From Burkholderiales bacterium 67-32 (GTDB taxonomy: Bacteria > Pseudomonadota > Gammaproteobacteria > Burkholderiales > Burkholderiaceae_B): a stretch of 64,000 bases of DNA. This document shows positions 61,890 to 64,000 of this stretch, in pieces. The notes beneath the pieces are model-generated. The model did not search any database and was not told the origin of the DNA. It saw only the letters and a list, made by a program, of their open reading frames with translations. Both the position numbers and the translations under genes were made by a program. The stretch is taken from assembly GCA_001898625.1 (NCBI GenBank), contig MKUP01000014.1:1-64000 (forward strand). Reading direction: 5' to 3'. How positions within the stretch are numbered: the first letter of the stretch is position 1; each line of letters begins with the position of its first letter.

Positions 61890-63089
61890 TCAGTCGTCGG
61901 CAGTCTCGCCCACCTGCTCGGGCGGGATCTCGAACACCTGCCGCAAATACGCCAGGTAGGCCTTGTCTTCGCACATGGTCTTCTCCGGCGTGTCGGACAC
62001 CTTGGCCACCGGCTGGCCGTTGCACTTGACCATCTTCATCACCACCTGCAGGGGCTGGTAGCTCAGGTCGTTGGTCAGGTTGGTGCCGATGCCGAAGGCG
62101 GTGATGCAGCGCCCCGCGAAATGCTTGGCCAGGCTGATCGCCAGCGGGAAGGTCAGGCCGTCCGAGAACACCAGTATCTTGGTGCGCGGGTCCACGCGAT
62201 TCTGCTTGTAGTGCTCCAGCAGGCGCTCGCCCCAGGTGAAGGGGTCGCCCGAATCGTGCCGCGCGCCGTCGAACAGCTTGCAGAAGTACATGTCGAAATC
62301 GCGCAGGAAGGCGCTCATGCCGTAGACGTCGGACAGCGCGATGCCCAGGTCGCCGCGGTATTCGCGCGCCCAGACCTCGAAGCCGTAGATCTGCGAGTCG
62401 CGCAGGCGCGGCCCCAGGCCCTGGCAGGCCTGCAGGTATTCGTGCGCCATGGTGCCCAGCGGCGTCAGCCCATGCTTCATCGCGAAGTACACGTTGCTGG
62501 TGCCCGAGAAATGCTCCCGCATCTGGTCCTTGAGCGTGATGATGACTTCCTCGTGCCAGGCCCTGGAGAAACGGCGGCGGGTGCCATAGTCGGCGATGTG
62601 GAAGTCGCTCAGGGCGGGGTCGCCGCGGACCAGTTCCACCTTGCTCATCAGGCGCTGGCGGCCTTCGCCATAGGCCGGCACCAGGTGGTTGTTGCGGAAA
62701 TAGACCTCGTTGACGATGGCCAGCACCGGGATCTCGAACAGGATGGTGTGGAGCCACGGCCCCTGTACGGTGATGTCGAGCTCTCCCGGCGACTGCGACC
62801 TGGACACCGAGATGCAGCGTCTGGGCAGATGGAACAGCCTCAGGAAGTCGACGAAATCGCTCTTGATGAAGCGCATGCCGCCGAGGTAGTCCAGTTCCTC
62901 CTGGGTGAAACGCAGTTCGCACAGCGCATCGATTTCTTCGCGGATCTCGTCCACATAGGGATGCAAGTCTATCCCCGGGGTTCGGCACTTGTACTTGTAC
63001 TCGACCTGCGCCGCCGGGAACTGATGCAGGACGACCTGCATCATCGTGAACTTGTAGAGGTCGGTATCCAGCAAAGACGTGATGATCAT
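61890..63089 (-). CDS. pncB: Nicotinate phosphoribosyltransferase
   Basis: 399-aa enzyme making nicotinate mononucleotide from nicotinate and PRPP, for NAD salvage. Family features are [20 protein letters not shown] at the start, [36 protein letters not shown] (active-site region), [19 protein letters not shown], and [13 protein letters not shown] with [14 protein letters not shown]. Length matches PncB of E. coli (400 aa). The ATG at 63089 lies 2 bp after panB, indicating one operon of cofactor genes. Confidence 0.96.
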   Translation of the reverse strand: MIITSLLDTDLYKFTMMQVVLHQFPAAQVEYKYKCRTPGIDLHPYVDEIREEIDALCELRFTQEELDYLGGMRFIKSDFVDFLRLFHLPRRCISVSRSQSPGELDITVQGPWLHTILFEIPVLAIVNEVYFRNNHLVPAYGEGRQRLMSKVELVRGDPALSDFHIADYGTRRRFSRAWHEEVIITLKDQMREHFSGTSNVYFAMKHGLTPLGTMAHEYLQACQGLGPRLRDSQIYGFEVWAREYRGDLGIALSDVYGMSAFLRDFDMYFCKLFDGARHDSGDPFTWGERLLEHYKQNRVDPRTKILVFSDGLTFPLAISLAKHFAGRCITAFGIGTNLTNDLSYQPLQVVMKMVKCNGQPVAKVSDTPEKTMCEDKAYLAYLRQVFEIPPEQVGETADD

Positions 63090-63091
63090 GG

Positions 63092-63943
63092 CTACGAACC
63101 GCTCTGGTTGCCGTAGGGAGTGCCGATGTTGCCGGCGGTCATGCCGTAAACGTGCTCCACGCCGGGAAAGGCGCCGGTCTCGACTTCCTGGGCATAGCGC
63201 CGGAAAGCCTGCAGGACCGCATCGCCGCCGGCGGGCGCCCCGACCATGTAGTTCTTGACGAACTTGGCGGGCGTAGCCGTGAGCCCGAGCATGTCGTGCA
63301 GGACCAGCACCTGGCCCGAACACGCCACCGAGGCGCCGATGCCGATGGTGATCAGCTGCACCGCCTCGCACACCTGGCGGGCGACGGGATCGGGAACGGC
63401 CTCGATCACCATCATGGCGGCGCCGGCCGCCTCGACCGCCCGGGCGTCGGCCACGATGCGGCGCGCCTCGGCCTCTTCCTTGCCCTGCACGCGATAGCCG
63501 CCCAGCGCATGCACGTGGGACGGCAGGAGGCCGATGTGGCCGCAGACGGGAATGCCGCTGCGGGTCAACAGTTCGATGGTGGGCGCCAACTCGGCCCCGC
63601 CTTCGATCTTGACCATCTGCGCGCCCGCCTGCATCAGCGTCACGGCGTTGCGCAGGGCCTGCTGGGGGCTTTCCTGGTAGGTGCCGAAGGGCATGTCGGC
63701 CAACAGAAACGGGCGGCGGGTGCCGCGCGCCACGCAGGAGACGTGATAGGCAATGTCCTCCAACAGCACGGGCAGCGTCGAATCCCTACCCTGCACGAGC
63801 ATGCCCAGCGTGTCGCCCACCAGGATGCAATCGACCTCCGCATCCTCCATGACCTTGGCGAAACCGGCGTCGTAGCATGTCAGCATGGAAATTTTCCGCC
63901 CCGCGGCAAGCTTCTTGCGCAGGACGTTCAGGGTGGATCGCAT
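63092..63943 (-). CDS. panB: 3-methyl-2-oxobutanoate hydroxymethyltransferase
   Basis: 283-aa enzyme that makes ketopantoate from 2-ketoisovalerate and methylene-tetrahydrofolate, the first step of pantothenate synthesis. Features are [35 protein letters not shown] (metal ligand), [20 protein letters not shown] and [15 protein letters not shown] (catalytic Glu). GGAG precedes the ATG at 63943 by eight bases. The substrate comes from the ilv pathway whose genes are about 28 kb away. No panC follows; pncB does. Confidence 0.96.
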   Translation of the reverse strand: MRSTLNVLRKKLAAGRKISMLTCYDAGFAKVMEDAEVDCILVGDTLGMLVQGRDSTLPVLLEDIAYHVSCVARGTRRPFLLADMPFGTYQESPQQALRNAVTLMQAGAQMVKIEGGAELAPTIELLTRSGIPVCGHIGLLPSHVHALGGYRVQGKEEAEARRIVADARAVEAAGAAMMVIEAVPDPVARQVCEAVQLITIGIGASVACSGQVLVLHDMLGLTATPAKFVKNYMVGAPAGGDAVLQAFRRYAQEVETGAFPGVEHVYGMTAGNIGTPYGNQSGS

Positions 63944-64000
63944 CGTACGGTCTCCAGGGATGCCTGTTGTGTAACCGAAGAAAATAGCACAAGAGAGGAG

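Overview
The window is high-GC, gene-dense proteobacterial DNA. The box benzoate pathway, several Bug-type periplasmic binding proteins, the ilvIHC and pssA-leuA blocks and FHA-like (filamentous-haemagglutinin-like) secretion genes point to a betaproteobacterium of the Alcaligenaceae, most likely Bordetella or Achromobacter. This assignment is inferred from gene content. No rRNA, tRNA, CRISPR array, insertion sequence or replication origin was seen.

Layout. 1-6032 (minus): a co-directional surface-signalling and secretion block: trypsin-like protease, TonB-C-like protein, Do-like lipoprotein protease, STN-domain protein without a beta-barrel, ECF sigma factor, FecR-like regulator, and the start of a large two-partner-secretion exoprotein that runs off the left edge. 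It resembles the Pseudomonas PUMA3 (vreAIR) arrangement. 6157-9106 (minus): an acetyltransferase, leuA and pssA. 9418-18839: accessory metabolism, with a hydrolase plus Bug protein, then a flavin monooxygenase/reductase with a NitT/TauT-type ABC importer, then an unusual RHH-YfbU-MarR fusion regulator. 19009-27537 (plus): a tripartite RND pump operon with its own CusR/CusS-type two-component system and a small lipoprotein. 27553-31464: a Bug protein, hydrolase and DUF1185 operon, with a divergent LysR regulator and an acetyltransferase.

31588-35013 (minus): ilvI-ilvH-ilvC. In many betaproteobacteria ilvIHC is followed directly by psd-pssA-leuA; here about 22 kb of accessory genes lie between ilvC and pssA, and no psd is seen. 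35457-44385: an RDD membrane protein, a Fur-boxed catecholate-type siderophore receptor, a Sel1 protein, a lipase-like protein, an LpxH-like phosphoesterase, and feoA-feoB with a small Cys-rich protein. 44398-61873: a complete aerobic benzoyl-CoA (box) locus. It has boxC-boxB-boxA, two hydratases and a MaoC protein on the minus strand; boxR between the arms; DUF4863, boxD, benzoate-CoA ligase and a hydrolase on the plus strand; and a Liv-type importer. Together these take up benzoate or an analogue, activate it to the CoA ester, epoxidise and cleave the ring, and oxidise the product. 61890-63943 (minus): pncB and panB.

Two non-coding patterns stand out. A G/C-rich repeat occurs six times, always 3' of a stop codon and always with the same end facing the gene; five copies are 0-1 bp from the stop. 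A 237-bp nested palindrome (38603-38839) sits between the siderophore receptor and the Sel1 gene, where related loci carry piuC.
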